Part shown: in pieces, positions 8,625 to 17,900 of the stretch
Layout of the letters: the number at the start of each line of letters is the position of its first letter
Position numbering within the stretch: the stretch's first letter is position 1
Assembly (NCBI RefSeq): GCF_036178145.1
Contig: NZ_CP108067.1
Span: forward strand, 5,766,001 to 5,830,000
Length of the DNA: 64,000 nt
Source: Streptomyces sp. NBC_00273
GTDB taxonomy: Bacteria; Actinomycetota; Actinomycetes; Streptomycetales; Streptomycetaceae
Direction of reading: 5' to 3'
The notes under the pieces: generated by a model
Database searches by the model: none
Seen by the model: the letters and a program-made list of their open reading frames with translations, nothing else
What the model was told of the DNA's origin: nothing
Made by a program: the position numbers and the translations under genes

Positions 8625-11600
8625 ATGAGCACCACCACTCGGGGCGAGAACCTCGCCGCCGAGCAGCGCGCCGTCGACCACGCGTACGACTGCTACACCG
8701 CGCGACTCGCCGAGATGAGCGGAACGTCGGCCGCCACGGCCTCGGCGAGCGGCAAGGACGGGATCGCCAACCGGATCGAGGCGGAGGCGCGCGCCGCCTC
8801 GTACGGAGGACTCGGCGACGAGGCCCTGGTGTTCGCCCGGGTCGACGCGCTGGAGGAGCCCGGCACGGAACCCCGCCCCTGGTACGTCGGACGGCGGGTC
8901 GTGTGGGACGCCTCGAACGAGCCGGTGGTCCTGCAGTGGACCAGCCCCCTGGCGAGGAAGTGGCTGGACGCCCGGCCCGAGAGCCCCGGTGAGGTGACGC
9001 TGCGGCGCCAACTGCGCTGCGTCCAGCGGATCGTGGAGGGCTACTTCGACGACATCGCCGCGCCGGCCGCCGCTCAGGCACCGGTACCGGCTCCGGCGAC
9101 CGCTCCCGCGACCGCTCCCGTACCCGCGACCGATCCCACCCCCGCACCCGCACCCGCGACCGATCCGCAGGCGCAGCCGTCCCCGACCCCCGGCGACGTC
9201 GTCCGCCGGCAGCGCCGAAGGACGCTCCAACCGGACGACTTCCTGCTGCGCGAGCTCCAGCGGTCGCGCAGCGGCCGCATGCGCGACATCGTCGAGACGA
9301 TCCGGCGCGACCAGATGGAGCTGGTCACCGGTTCTCCCTCCGACATACTCGTCGTGCAGGGCGGCCCGGGCACCGGCAAGTCCGCGGTCGGTCTGCACCG
9401 CGTGACCTGGCTCGTCAACAACGACCACTTCAAGGCCCAGGACATCCTGGTGATCGGCCCCCACCAGCGGTTCCTCGACTACGTCGGCCAGGTACTGCCC
9501 ACCCTCGGCACCCGGGACGTCAACGCCGTCCAGCTCAGCCGCCTGTGGGACGGCGAGATACTCGGCGCGGACTCCCCGCGGGCGCGGCTCGTGAAGTCCG
9601 ACGAGCGCATGGCGGCCGTCCTGCGCCGCCGCGTGGAGAACGACTACCGCCCCGAAGCGCTCGACGACCTCGTCGTCGCACCTTCCTTCGAAGGCGACGA
9701 GCCCGCGATCGTCGTCCCCGCCGGCAGTACGACCCTGCGCGTACCGCGGTCCGAGGTCCTCGCCCTCCTCGACCAGGCGCACGAGGGCGACAGCCCCTAC
9801 CGGGAGCGCCGCGACCGCTTCCGCGGCCTGCTCGTCGACCGCCTCCTCCAGGAGCTCTCCGACATCGCACCACGACGCGGGCAGGCCGGTACGATCCGCC
9901 GCGACCTGGAGCGCAACCGCCGGGTCGAGCGCCTCATCGAGCGCGTCTGGCCGTCCCCGGGCGCCAGGGAGGCCCTGCGCACCCTCTACGACTCGTCCGA
10001 CCTCCTGCACGCATGCGCCGACGGGATCCTCGACGAGGGCGAACAGGCGGCCCTGCTCCGGCCCCGAGCCGCCAGCGCCGACGCCGATCCCTGGACCCTC
10101 GACGACCACGTCTGCCTCGAAGAGCTCCGGGTCCTCATCAGCGGGGAGATACCGAGCCGCTACGGGCACATCGTCGCCGACGAAGCACAGGACCTCACGC
10201 CCATGCAGGCCCGTGCCCTGCGGCGGCGCTGCGCCGTGGGCGGCTCCATGACCGTCCTGGGTGACCTCGCGCAGGCGACGGGGCCCCATGTACCGGCGAG
10301 TTGGGACCGCCTCGGCACGGTCCTCTCCGACCACGGAGACTGGCGGGTGGCCGAGCTCCACACCAGCTATCGCGTGCCCGCCGAGATCATGGAGTTCGTC
10401 GCCCCCCTGGCCCGGGAGATCGCACCGACCCTGCCCTACCCGCAGGCCGTGCGCGAGGCGGGCGAGGACGCCGTACGGACGGTGGCGACCGAGCCGTGGA
10501 AGCTCCTCGACGACACCGTCGCCCACGTGACGCGCCTCGTCGGCACCAGTGACGGCAACACCCTCCGCTCGGTGGCCGTCATCGTCCCCGACGACTCGGA
10601 CTGGCTCGACGCGATCAGTCGCAGGGTCGACGGGGGCGGGGACATCGGCGACCGGCACCGCGCCGCCGTGTCCGTCCTGGCCGCCACCCAGGCCAAGGGC
10701 ATGGAGTACGACCACGTCCTGGTCATCGAGCCCGCCACCATCGCCGACCGCGGTCCCGCGGGCTTGCGACAGCTGTACGTGGCCCTGACCCGCAGCACCC
10801 AGAGCCTGACCGTTCTGCACACCGCCCCGCTGCCGGACGTACTCACGCGCCCCGGGGACGGCTCCGCGGCGCCGGCCCCCGAGGCCACGGTCACGGTGCA
10901 GGCGGAGGCGGAGGCGGAGGCGGCGGCGGAGGTAGAGGCAGAGGCGGAGGAGGTGGCCGTGGCCCGGCTTCCCCGGATCGGGTCCGACGTGCGGGTCGAG
11001 GTCGTGGACCGGGCCCCCGGCGGCCGCTACAAGGTCAAAGCCCTCACCCCCGACTTCGACCGTCCCCTGGTCCTCACCGTCCGCCACGGATCGGTTCCCC
11101 CACGGCGGGGCGAGGAGCTGGACTGCTGGGTGTTCGCCAACGAGACGAACCAGACGGTCCTCACCTCCGACCAGCGGGGCCGGTCGCCCGTCTCGCCGAG
11201 GATGGCGGGCCGCTACCTCGCGGCACTGGACGTGTTCCGCGAGCTGACCGAGAACGACGACGGGGAGGTCCCCGATGCCCGCGGCAGGCTCTCCGAGCTG
11301 CAGGGGATGGCCAACCGCGTCCTTCGCCGGGACCAGGCCGACTGGGTCGACGTGCTCCACCTGTTCGGCTCGCCGGACCGGGACCGGCTGGGCGTTCTGC
11401 GCGACCTCGCCGCCAGCGCCAACCGCGCGCTCAAGGAGCGCGCCTTGGACACCGACCGGCTCCGGGAACACCTGACGGCCTCGGGCTGGACGGACACCCT
11501 GGCCGAGGCGCGCCGGGCGCTCCAGGACCGCTTCGCCGCCGCCGACGCCGCCGACGCGGACCCGGCCCCGGAACCGCACGCGCACCCGGACCCCGACGAC

Positions 11601-12128
11601 ACGACGACCACCGAAGCCGCCGCCCCCGCCCCAGCGCCGCCCGAGCAGAAGGACGTAGAGCAGATGACCCTCGCGGAAGACACGACCGCGCCGGCTTCGA
11701 CCACGAAGGAGGGCTTCCTGCGCACGCTGGAAGCGTCGGCCGAAGCCGACCGGACGTGCAAGAAGCACGAGTCGGTCCGCTACGCCCTGAAGTCGGACCT
11801 CCTCTGGGCCGACCTCCAGCCGACCGACTCGCCCGTCGTCGACGTCAGCTGCGTCACCGGCCGAGGACTCTTCCTCTACGAGGCGTTGGGCTCCGGCCGC
11901 TCGGCGTACGCGGACCTCCGCTCGGGCGCCACCCGCCTGCTGGAGATCAACCACACCATGACCGAGCGGGCCGACGGCCTCTACCTGGTCCTCTCCGAAC
12001 CCCCGGCCGAGGACTGGTCCGCGGACACCGTGCGCGACGTCTTCGGCGTCCACGTCATCTGGCGAACCCCCGAAGGATGGGGCGGCAGGGACACGGACAT
12101 CGCGCTGGGACAGCGCCCGCAGAACTGA
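8625..12128 (+). CDS. HelD/UvrD-like helicase ATPase with unusual C-terminal extension
   Basis: The product is 1,167 residues. The N-terminus has a HelD-like coiled segment (AEQRAVDHAYDCY) and a YVGRRVVWD...EPVVLQW stretch typical of HelD proteins, which remodel stalled RNA polymerase. A Pro/Ala/Thr linker (about 150-190) leads to superfamily-1 helicase motifs: Walker A GGPGTGKS near 246-253, Walker B VADEAQD near 517-523, and QAKGMEYDHV and YVALTRS motifs near 688 and 721. Past these come an Ala/Glu linker (about 757-780), a small beta-barrel-like part (about 785-850) and a separate C-terminal domain from about 1025. The last domain has alternating strands (VVDVS, LFLYEALG, VHVIWRTP) that recall nuclease-like folds, but a full catalytic set is not visible. 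HelD proteins are usually near 700-800 residues, so this is a long fusion. The start has GGGAGG 8 bases upstream. Confidence 0.8.
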   Translation: MSTTTRGENLAAEQRAVDHAYDCYTARLAEMSGTSAATASASGKDGIANRIEAEARAASYGGLGDEALVFARVDALEEPGTEPRPWYVGRRVVWDASNEPVVLQWTSPLARKWLDARPESPGEVTLRRQLRCVQRIVEGYFDDIAAPAAAQAPVPAPATAPATAPVPATDPTPAPAPATDPQAQPSPTPGDVVRRQRRRTLQPDDFLLRELQRSRSGRMRDIVETIRRDQMELVTGSPSDILVVQGGPGTGKSAVGLHRVTWLVNNDHFKAQDILVIGPHQRFLDYVGQVLPTLGTRDVNAVQLSRLWDGEILGADSPRARLVKSDERMAAVLRRRVENDYRPEALDDLVVAPSFEGDEPAIVVPAGSTTLRVPRSEVLALLDQAHEGDSPYRERRDRFRGLLVDRLLQELSDIAPRRGQAGTIRRDLERNRRVERLIERVWPSPGAREALRTLYDSSDLLHACADGILDEGEQAALLRPRAASADADPWTLDDHVCLEELRVLISGEIPSRYGHIVADEAQDLTPMQARALRRRCAVGGSMTVLGDLAQATGPHVPASWDRLGTVLSDHGDWRVAELHTSYRVPAEIMEFVAPLAREIAPTLPYPQAVREAGEDAVRTVATEPWKLLDDTVAHVTRLVGTSDGNTLRSVAVIVPDDSDWLDAISRRVDGGGDIGDRHRAAVSVLAATQAKGMEYDHVLVIEPATIADRGPAGLRQLYVALTRSTQSLTVLHTAPLPDVLTRPGDGSAAPAPEATVTVQAEAEAEAAAEVEAEAEEVAVARLPRIGSDVRVEVVDRAPGGRYKVKALTPDFDRPLVLTVRHGSVPPRRGEELDCWVFANETNQTVLTSDQRGRSPVSPRMAGRYLAALDVFRELTENDDGEVPDARGRLSELQGMANRVLRRDQADWVDVLHLFGSPDRDRLGVLRDLAASANRALKERALDTDRLREHLTASGWTDTLAEARRALQDRFAAADAADADPAPEPHAHPDPDDTTTTEAAAPAPAPPEQKDVEQMTLAEDTTAPASTTKEGFLRTLEASAEADRTCKKHESVRYALKSDLLWADLQPTDSPVVDVSCVTGRGLFLYEALGSGRSAYADLRSGATRLLEINHTMTERADGLYLVLSEPPAEDWSADTVRDVFGVHVIWRTPEGWGGRDTDIALGQRPQN

Positions 12129-12146
12129 CGAGGAGCCGACCGGACC

Positions 12147-13025
12147 GTGCCCACGGGCTACAACCTGCTCACCGTCGACGCCCTCGCCCCCGAGACCATG
12201 GCCACCGCACTGGCCCGGTGCTTCGGCGTGGCGGTCGGCGACGTCGGCGTGGCCGAGGCCGACGCCGACCCCGAACTGCGGAACTGGGCCGCCCCCGTCC
12301 TGTGCACGTACGCAGCGGTCTCCGGCGACCTGACCCGGTCGCTGGACCTCTACGCCCAGGACCAGGTCGCCGATCAGCCACCGGAGTCCGAGGTCGCCGC
12401 GAGGTTCGCGAGGGCCGCCGGGACGACCGTCCTGTTCCCCGCCGAGGAGGCGTATCCGAGCGCCTACTGGGCGGCGACGCCGGAGGGCCTCGTCACCCGG
12501 GTCCGGCTCGAACTGTCCGACGACGAGCCCCCGCTGTACACGGTCGACAGCGCGGAGGCGCCGCTCCCGCAGCTGCCCCGGGCGGTCGTGGAGCGGTTCG
12601 CCGAGATCGTCCGGGAGCAGCGGCCGCCGGCCCCGGTGGCCGAGGCCTTCAAGGTGTCGGCGGCACCGCTGTGGCCCGACGACGGGCCCCACCCGTCCCT
12701 GGCGGGCGCCCTGACCGTGTGGGAACGGGTCGTCGTGCAGATGGAATCCGGCTGGGCGCCCTCGGGCTGGTATCCGGCCGACCTCTACCGCGAACGCCTC
12801 GAAGCCCGCGACGACCTCGCCCGCATCGGCGCCCGACTGCCGCCCGAGGTGCGCCGGCTGCTCGACGACGCGGTGGAGGGGCTGGACCTGCGGTTCGTCC
12901 GGGCGACGGAGGAGGACCCGTCGGGGAGCCTCATCGAGGAGCTGACGGGCCGGCCCCCGGGACGGGACCGGTCCGGCCGGTGGTGGTACCGCCGCCCGGA
13001 TCCCGCGCCCTGGGAACGGGCCTGA
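12147..13025 (+). CDS. Unrecognised partner of the long helicase
   Basis: The product is 292 residues, soluble and acidic, with no signal peptide, membrane helix or motif that I recognise. The GTG start lies 18 bases after the helicase stop with GAGGAG about 11 bases upstream, so the two are almost certainly one transcript. The first 165 residues and the last 110 (from WERVVVQMESGW) look like two separate modules. The gene runs up to within 4 bases of the oppositely directed permease gene. A helper, regulator or antidote of the helicase fusion is possible, but this is inference from position only. Confidence 0.65.
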   Translation: MPTGYNLLTVDALAPETMATALARCFGVAVGDVGVAEADADPELRNWAAPVLCTYAAVSGDLTRSLDLYAQDQVADQPPESEVAARFARAAGTTVLFPAEEAYPSAYWAATPEGLVTRVRLELSDDEPPLYTVDSAEAPLPQLPRAVVERFAEIVREQRPPAPVAEAFKVSAAPLWPDDGPHPSLAGALTVWERVVVQMESGWAPSGWYPADLYRERLEARDDLARIGARLPPEVRRLLDDAVEGLDLRFVRATEEDPSGSLIEELTGRPPGRDRSGRWWYRRPDPAPWERA

Positions 13026-13029
13026 CCCC

Positions 13030-15615
13030 CTACAGCTCGGCGACGGCCTCCAGGGGGCTCAGGGCCGCTGCGCGGCGGGCCGGCAGGGCGGCCGCCACCG
13101 CGCCCGTGGCGAGGGAGGTCACGCAGACGAGGAGCAGCGTGCCCCAGGGGAGGGCCAGGGAGTAGCCCTTCAGCGCACCGTTGGTCAGGGCGCCGACCGT
13201 CCAGGCCCCGAACAGGCCGGCCGCCAGGCCCAGCAGGGTCCCGAAGGCGGCCACGGTCAGCGATTCGAGGCGGATCGTCCGGCGGATGCCGGCGCGGTCC
13301 ATGCCGATGGCGCGCAGGACGCCGATCTCGCGGGTGCGGTCCGACACCGACATGGCCAGGGTGTTCATGATGCCGAGGGCGGCGATCACGCCGCCGACGG
13401 CGAGCAGGCCGTACGTCAGGGTCAGCAGGGTGCTGAGGGAACCGGCGGCCTCCTGGACCAGCTCCTGCCGGTCCTGGACCCGCAGCAGCGGGTTGTTGCC
13501 CGTGGCGGTGCGCAGCCGGTCCTTCGTGGCGGCGTCGGCGGCGCCGCCGTCCGCGCGGACGAGGACGCGCTGGACGGATCCGGGGTCGAGGCTCTTGTCC
13601 TGGACCTCGGTGCGGGCGCCCAGGGCGTCCCGGGCGGTGGGGTTGTCCTCGTAGACGCCGATGACCGTGTACGGGGTGCGGTCCTGGCCGGGGCCGCCGA
13701 TCCGGGCGTCGATCCGGTCGCCGGCGCGCACCCCGTTCTCGCGGGCGAGGGTGCTGGAGAGGGCGATGCGGCCCGGCCCGAGTTCCTTCAGGGAGCCGCT
13801 GACGAAGTCCAGCTCCATGACGGACGGTGCGGCGGCCGGGTCGACCCCGGACACCTCGCGGACGCCCCCGCCGATGTAGAGGGTGGAGTCGGTGACGGCG
13901 GTCGCCGTCCGTACGCCGGGAACGGTGGTCACCCGCTGCACGGCGGCCGGGTCGATGCCGGCCGACGAGGTGTGGGTGCTGATCACGTAGTCGGCGCTGA
14001 GGCCGGCCGCGGCCCGGCGGTCGAGGGCCTGCCCGGTGGAGTGGCCGATGACGGCGAGCCCGGCGACCAGGGCCGTGCTGACCATGAGGGCGGAGGCGGT
14101 GGCGGCGGTACGCCGCGGGTCGCGCAGCGCGTTGCGGTGGGCGAGGTGGCCGGCGATCCCGAGGCGGCCGGTCAGCCGACCGCTCAGCCGGATCACGGGG
14201 ACGGCGAGCAGCGGCGCCAGCACGATCACGGCGATCACGAGGAGGGCGCAGCCGAACATCGCGCTCCGCAGGTTCTCCTCGGAGGCGTCCTTCGCCCCGG
14301 CGAGCGACAGCAGCAGTCCGGCGCCGAGGGCGAGCAGGAGGGTGCCGGCCGCGCCGCGGACCCGGGACGCGGTGGCGGTGGGCGGCTGTTCGGCCGCGCG
14401 CAGGGCCTCGATCGGTGCGATCCGCGCCGCCTTGCGGGACGGCAGCCATGCGGCGAGCACGGTGACGCCCACCCCGACGGCGAGCGCGGCCGCCACGGGC
14501 AGCGGGCCGATCACCAGGGGTCCGCGGGGCAGCGGCTCCCCGGTGGTGCTCAGGACCTCCGGCAGTACGGAGGCGATGGCGAGGCCCAGCAGGAAACCGA
14601 GGGTCGAAGCGGCGAGGCCGAGGAGGACGGCCTCCCACAGGAGGGAGCGCACGACCTGGCGGCGCGTGGCGCCGATCGCGCGCAGCAGGGCGATCTCACG
14701 GGTGCGCCGGGCGACGAGCATGGTGAAGGTGTTGACGATCAGGAACGACCCGATGAAGAGGGCGACCCCGGCGAAGACCAGCGACAGTTTCTCGTTGCCG
14801 CGGGTGAGCGTGTCGACGAGGACGGCCTGCTGGGCGGCCTGGGCGGTGCCGGTGGTGGCCTCGGCCCGGCCGGCGGGGAGCCGGGCGGCGACCCGGCGGG
14901 CGAGTTCGGCGGTGTCGGTGCCGGGTACGGCCGACAGGTCGATCGAGGTGTAGCGGCCCGGGGAGGCGAACAGCTGCTGTGCCGTGGCCCTGTCGAACAG
15001 GACGAGGGTGCCGCCGGCCGTCACCCGGGTGTCGCGGGTGGTGACGATGCCGACGAGCCGCTTGGTCATGGCCGGGCCGTCCGTGGCCAGGGTGATCTCC
15101 TCGCCTAGGTGGAACCGGCCGGCGGCGGCGGTGCCGCTGTCCACGGCGATCTCCTCGCCGTTGCGGGGGGCGCGGCCCTCGGTCAGCGGGTGGCGGCCGT
15201 CCTTGCCGTCGGCGCCGGGGACGTAGGCGGCCGCCCGGTGGGCCCAGACCCTGCCGGTGCGCAGGGGATTGCCGTCCGAGGCGTTCAGGGTGGCCAGGCC
15301 GTCCGCGGACGGTCGTACGGCGGCGACGCCGGGCAGAGCGGCCAGATCGCGGGCGAGTACGTCGTCGAGCACGGTGGCGTGCTCGTCCCCGGCGGATCCG
15401 GTCGCGCCGGGTGCGCCGGGCGGGGGGTCCTTCGGGGTCACGGTGACCGCGATGTCGGCGTAGTCCTTCGACAAGGCGGCCCGGTGGGCCGCGGTGGAGG
15501 AGTCCGCGAAGACGAGGGCGCCGGAGACGAAGGCGACGCCTAGGGTGACGGCGAGCACCGTCATCAGCAGTCGGGCCTTGTGCGCCAGGACGTTGCGCAG
15601 GGCTGTTTTCAGCAT
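13030..15615 (-). CDS. ABC transporter permease, two FtsX domains
   Basis: The product is 861 residues. It starts with a membrane helix (LLMTVLAVTLGVAFVSGALV), then an extracellular MacB-like part, a first FtsX block with three helices (about 270-395), a second periplasm-facing part and a second FtsX block at the C-terminus (about 745-850). The motif RTREIALLRAIGATR, and its repeat RTREIGVLRAIGMDR, mark the coupling helices of each block. This architecture belongs to lipoprotein or peptide exporters of the MacB/LolCDE class and to antimicrobial-peptide transporters. It is the last gene of a minus-strand operon with an ATPase and a two-component system. Confidence 0.9.
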   Translation of the reverse strand: MLKTALRNVLAHKARLLMTVLAVTLGVAFVSGALVFADSSTAAHRAALSKDYADIAVTVTPKDPPPGAPGATGSAGDEHATVLDDVLARDLAALPGVAAVRPSADGLATLNASDGNPLRTGRVWAHRAAAYVPGADGKDGRHPLTEGRAPRNGEEIAVDSGTAAAGRFHLGEEITLATDGPAMTKRLVGIVTTRDTRVTAGGTLVLFDRATAQQLFASPGRYTSIDLSAVPGTDTAELARRVAARLPAGRAEATTGTAQAAQQAVLVDTLTRGNEKLSLVFAGVALFIGSFLIVNTFTMLVARRTREIALLRAIGATRRQVVRSLLWEAVLLGLAASTLGFLLGLAIASVLPEVLSTTGEPLPRGPLVIGPLPVAAALAVGVGVTVLAAWLPSRKAARIAPIEALRAAEQPPTATASRVRGAAGTLLLALGAGLLLSLAGAKDASEENLRSAMFGCALLVIAVIVLAPLLAVPVIRLSGRLTGRLGIAGHLAHRNALRDPRRTAATASALMVSTALVAGLAVIGHSTGQALDRRAAAGLSADYVISTHTSSAGIDPAAVQRVTTVPGVRTATAVTDSTLYIGGGVREVSGVDPAAAPSVMELDFVSGSLKELGPGRIALSSTLARENGVRAGDRIDARIGGPGQDRTPYTVIGVYEDNPTARDALGARTEVQDKSLDPGSVQRVLVRADGGAADAATKDRLRTATGNNPLLRVQDRQELVQEAAGSLSTLLTLTYGLLAVGGVIAALGIMNTLAMSVSDRTREIGVLRAIGMDRAGIRRTIRLESLTVAAFGTLLGLAAGLFGAWTVGALTNGALKGYSLALPWGTLLLVCVTSLATGAVAAALPARRAAALSPLEAVAEL

Positions 15616-15673
15616 GGGTGAGTGGCTTCCGGGGCGGGGGCGGGACGGGGGAGGGCGCGGGGGAGCGGGCGGG

Positions 15674-16447
15674 TCAGCTCGTGCGGGCGCGGGCGTCGAA
15701 CTGCTTCATCCGGTCCAGCACCCGGTCCGGGGTGGGGTGCACCATCTCGTCGACCAGTCGGCCGTCGGCGAGGAAGACGACGCGGTCCGCGTAGGAGGCG
15801 GCCACCGGGTCGTGGGTCACCATGACCACGGTCTGGCCCAGTTCGCGCACGGAGTCGCGCAGGAAGCCGAGGACCTCGGCCCCGGCGCGGGAGTCGAGGT
15901 TGCCGGTGGGCTCGTCGCCGAAGACGATCGCGGGCCGGGTGGCCAGGGCCCGGGCCACCGCGACGCGTTGCTGCTGCCCGCCGGAGAGCTGTCCGGGCCG
16001 GTGGCCCAGCCGCTGGCCGAGGCCGACCATGGACACCACGCGGTCCAGCCACTGCCGGTCGGGGCGGCGTCCGGCGATGGACAGCGGCAGGGTGATGTTC
16101 TCCAGCGCGGTCAGGGTGGGGAGCAGGTTGAACGCCTGGAAGATGAAGCCGATCCGGTCCCGGCGCAGCTCGGTGAGGTGCCGGTCGCCCAGGGTGCCCA
16201 GCTCGGTGGTGCCGATGCGGACCGAGCCGGAGCTGACGGAGTCGAGTCCCGCGGCGCAGTGCATGAGGGTGGATTTGCCGCAGCCGGAAGGGCCCATGAT
16301 CGCGGTGAACTCGGCTTCCCGGAAGGAGACGCTGACCCGGTCCAGGGCCACCACGCGGGTGTCGCCGTTGCCGTAGACCTTCGACAGGTCGGTGGTGGAG
16401 GCCGCGATACCGGGCGTCGGGCGGGGGGAGAACGGGTCGGCGGTCAC
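15674..16447 (-). CDS. ABC transporter ATP-binding protein (MacB/LolD type)
   Basis: The product is 257 residues. Walker A is GPSGCGKST (about 56-64), the Q-loop is FIFQAFNLL, the signature is LSGGQQQRVAVARAL, Walker B is IVFGDEPTGNLDS and the H-loop is VTHD. The FGDEPTGNLD form is typical of the MacB/LolD/FtsE branch, which pairs with FtsX-type permeases like the next gene. The GTG start is chosen because GGAG lies 5 bases upstream; longer readings run into the kinase gene. It lies 58 bases before the permease and 62 bases after the kinase stop. Confidence 0.93.
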   Translation of the reverse strand: MTADPFSPRPTPGIAASTTDLSKVYGNGDTRVVALDRVSVSFREAEFTAIMGPSGCGKSTLMHCAAGLDSVSSGSVRIGTTELGTLGDRHLTELRRDRIGFIFQAFNLLPTLTALENITLPLSIAGRRPDRQWLDRVVSMVGLGQRLGHRPGQLSGGQQQRVAVARALATRPAIVFGDEPTGNLDSRAGAEVLGFLRDSVRELGQTVVMVTHDPVAASYADRVVFLADGRLVDEMVHPTPDRVLDRMKQFDARARTS

Positions 16448-16509
16448 GGCGACTCCACTTCGGGTGCGGTGGGAAAGGGGTGCACGCCGAAGGGTGTCGG
16501 GGGGACGTA

Positions 16510-17895
16510 TCAGGGCCGGGGCCGCCGTGTATCGGCTTCCGCGCCGTTGTGCGGCAGTCGTGCGGGGGCGGTCAGCGGGGGGAGTCGCAGGGTGGCGACC
16601 GCGCCGCCGTCCGGAGCGTTGTCCAGACGCAGTTCGGCGCCGAGCACCCGGGCCTGGCCCAGGGCGATGGTCAGCCCGAGGCCGTGCCCCGCGCCCCGCT
16701 CCGTGGCGCCCGTACGGAACCGGCGCGGGCCGTCGAGCAGCAGGTCGGCGGGGAAGCCGGGACCGTGGTCGCGGACGACGACGGTCCGGCCCTCGACGGT
16801 GACCTGCACAGGGGTCCGTCCGTGCCGGTGCGCGTTGATGACGAGGTTGCCGACGATCCGCTCCAGGCGCCGCGGGTCGGTCTCCACCGACTCCACGGTC
16901 ACCGCGGTCTCCACCGACGCCACGTTCGGTGCCTGCGGCGCCTGTGGCGCCTGCGGTGCCTCGGTGACGCTGACCTCCGTGTCGAGACCGGTACGGGCCA
17001 CCGCCTCGGCGACCACCGCGGCGAGCGGGACCCGGGCGCGTACCGGCGCCTCCGCCCCCGCGTCGAGCCGGGAGATCTCCAGCAGGTCCTCGACCAGGCC
17101 GCGCAGGTCCCGTACGCGGGCCCGGAGCAGGTCCTCCGTCTCGCCGGGCGGCAGCAGGTCGGTGGCGGCCAGCAGACCGCCGACCGGGGTGCGCAGTTCG
17201 TGGGCCACGTCCGCCGTGAACTGCCGCTCGATGCGCAGCCGTCGGCCGAGGCTGTCGGCCATGAGGTCGACGGTGGCGGCGATGTCGGTCACCTCGTCGC
17301 GGCCCCGGGCCCGGCCCAGTGCGGGGCCGGTGCGGGCGTCGAGGTCCCCGGCGGAGATCCGGGCCGCGGTCTCGGCGACCCGGCGCAGTCGGCGGGCGAC
17401 CAGCCCGGCCCCGTAGACCGCCAGGGGCAGTGCCGCGGCGAGCGAGACGAGGGAGGCCACCGCCATGCTCGCGTCGAGGCGCCGCAGGTCGTGGAGTTGG
17501 GGGCTCATGTTGATCCGCACGGCGAGCACCGGGCTGCCCGGGCCGCCGATCCGCTGGGCGCCCCAGACGCTGGGCCCGAGGTTCCCCTCGACGCGCCCGT
17601 CGTAGGCCACCCGCCGGTCGCCGTCGGCCGGGTGGCGCAGGGCGGTGGGCAGGTCGGCTGGATCGAGCTCCGCACCACCCGCCAGCGTTCCGGTGCGCCG
17701 GTAGACGTCCATGGCGGAGTACACGGTGTTGGTGGCTTCCATCTCGGCCCGGCTGCGGACGTCCATCGCGGTCCACACGTGGACGAGGACGCCCACCGCC
17801 AGGGCGACCAGGCACGCCGTGGCCGCCGCCAGCGCGGCGATCTTCCAGCGCAGGGGCACGCGGGCCGGCCACCACGGCCGGCGCAGGGGGTGCAC
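16510..17895 (-). CDS. Sensor histidine kinase
   Basis: The product is 461 residues. Two membrane helices (about 19-42 and 145-165) enclose a small extracellular sensor. A HAMP segment (about 166-218) leads to the H-box FTADVAHELRTP (phosphorylated His232), then an N-box (VGNLVINAHRHG), a DHGPGFP G1 box and a GHGLGL G2 box. An Ala-Pro-Gln tandem (APQ x3, three 9-bp units near 16935-16965) interrupts the linker. The GTG start at 17895 follows the regulator stop by 5 bases with GAGG in between. The pair resembles CseB/CseC-type envelope-stress systems, and an adjacent ABC exporter suits a sensor for cell-wall damage or antimicrobials. Confidence 0.92.
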   Translation of the reverse strand: MHPLRRPWWPARVPLRWKIAALAAATACLVALAVGVLVHVWTAMDVRSRAEMEATNTVYSAMDVYRRTGTLAGGAELDPADLPTALRHPADGDRRVAYDGRVEGNLGPSVWGAQRIGGPGSPVLAVRINMSPQLHDLRRLDASMAVASLVSLAAALPLAVYGAGLVARRLRRVAETAARISAGDLDARTGPALGRARGRDEVTDIAATVDLMADSLGRRLRIERQFTADVAHELRTPVGGLLAATDLLPPGETEDLLRARVRDLRGLVEDLLEISRLDAGAEAPVRARVPLAAVVAEAVARTGLDTEVSVTEAPQAPQAPQAPNVASVETAVTVESVETDPRRLERIVGNLVINAHRHGRTPVQVTVEGRTVVVRDHGPGFPADLLLDGPRRFRTGATERGAGHGLGLTIALGQARVLGAELRLDNAPDGGAVATLRLPPLTAPARLPHNGAEADTRRPRP

Positions 17896-17900
17896 CGGCC

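Noticed and set aside
8625..12128. HelR-type rifampicin resistance helicase
   Set aside because: The N-terminus differs from HelR as I recall it and there is no sign of the HelR-specific start; only HelD-like ATPase identity is supported.
8538..12692. Open frame of 1,384 codons on the minus strand
   Set aside because: It is antisense to the helicase and partner genes and reads as Gly/Arg/Val-rich sequence, as expected from GC-rich DNA. The plus-strand frame has helicase motifs and normal codons.
13026..13029. Terminator between the partner gene and the permease gene
   Set aside because: The gap is only four bases and no hairpin is seen.
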